Source: Nitrospira lenta
GTDB lineage: Bacteria > Nitrospirota > Nitrospiria > Nitrospirales > Nitrospiraceae
Assembly (NCBI GenBank): GCA_945906715.1
Contig: CAMDRK010000096.1
Location: forward strand, 1-8,583
Direction of reading: 5' to 3'
DNA length: 8,583 bases
The position numbers and the translations under genes were made by a program. The first letter of the stretch is position 1, and each line of letters begins with the position of its first letter. Positions 8,388 through 8,583 of this stretch are shown piece by piece. The notes beneath the pieces were generated by a model, which had not been told where the DNA came from, searched no databases, and was given only the letters and a program-made list of their open reading frames with translations.

Positions 8388-8583
8388 ATGTCATCGCGCA
8401 CTCTCACCGCTTGCCATGAATGCGATCTCTTGCAACGGGAGCCGGAACTCCCGCCGGGCGGCGTCGCCGCTTGTCTGCGCTGCGGCGCAGTACTTTTTCG
8501 TCACATCCCTGACAGTGTCGATCGTGCACTTGCCTATACGCTTGGGGCGGCGTTCCTGTTCATCATTGCCAATGTGTTTCCGA
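8388..8583 (+). CDS. pqiA: PqiA-like (paraquat-inducible protein A family) membrane protein, 5' part
   Basis: Sixty-five codons are visible before the window edge. Two zinc-ribbon-like Cys pairs, CHEC (residues 9-12) and CLRC (29-32), flank LLQREPELPPGG; DRALAYTLGAAFLFIIANVFP (45-65) then starts the first membrane segment. This is the standard N-terminus of the PqiA family of polytopic inner-membrane proteins, whose members work with MCE-domain proteins (PqiB/YebT type) in envelope lipid transport or stress defence. An in-frame stop at 8358-8360 and the lack of other start codons after it fix the ATG at 8388. No clear Shine-Dalgarno sequence is present; the leader consists of the 9-nt-period repeat. 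Whether a pqiB-like gene follows lies outside the window. Confidence 0.88.
   Translation, partial: MSSRTLTACHECDLLQREPELPPGGVAACLRCGAVLFRHIPDSVDRALAYTLGAAFLFIIANVFP

Overview
The window comes from the chromosome of a Gram-negative bacterium. It carries a complete three-part RND efflux operon (periplasmic adaptor, inner-membrane pump, outer-membrane channel), a periplasmic lytic transglycosylase and a PqiA-type membrane protein, so an outer membrane must be present. Base composition is moderately GC-rich and even. The short-period intergenic repeats and the style of the efflux proteins remind me of Nitrospira (Nitrospirota), but that is an impression from memory and not a result; no rRNA or other phylogenetic marker is present.

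Layout. Positions 1-1169 (minus strand) hold the first 389 codons of an MltF-like lytic transglycosylase cut by the window edge. Positions 1170-1489 are a divergent intergenic region with a 9-nt-period inverted array, a small palindrome and a possible promoter. Positions 1490-7683 (plus strand) are the efflux operon: adaptor lipoprotein, 1089-residue HAE1-type RND pump, and an OprM/NodT-type channel. The channel gene has a 133-nt, 7-nt-period inverted array lying in frame between its best ribosome-binding site and its lipoprotein signal sequence. Positions 7817-8267 hold a HicBA toxin-antitoxin pair in which hicB is intact and hicA is broken by one in-frame TGA. Positions 8271-8386 hold a second copy of the 9-nt-period element, which runs to within one base of the start codon of a pqiA-like gene (8388 to the window end).

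How the genes work together. The three efflux proteins should form one trans-envelope pump that exports small hydrophobic or amphiphilic compounds using the proton gradient; no dedicated regulator lies beside them. MltF (peptidoglycan cleavage and turnover) and PqiA (envelope lipid/stress function) share the envelope theme but are not in the same operon. HicB is probably now an orphan antitoxin.

The coding content is ordinary. The most notable material is the repeats: two families of inverted arrays built from very short tandem units (9 nt and 7 nt), each placed in the leader or the first codons of an envelope gene, plus the freshly broken hicA.
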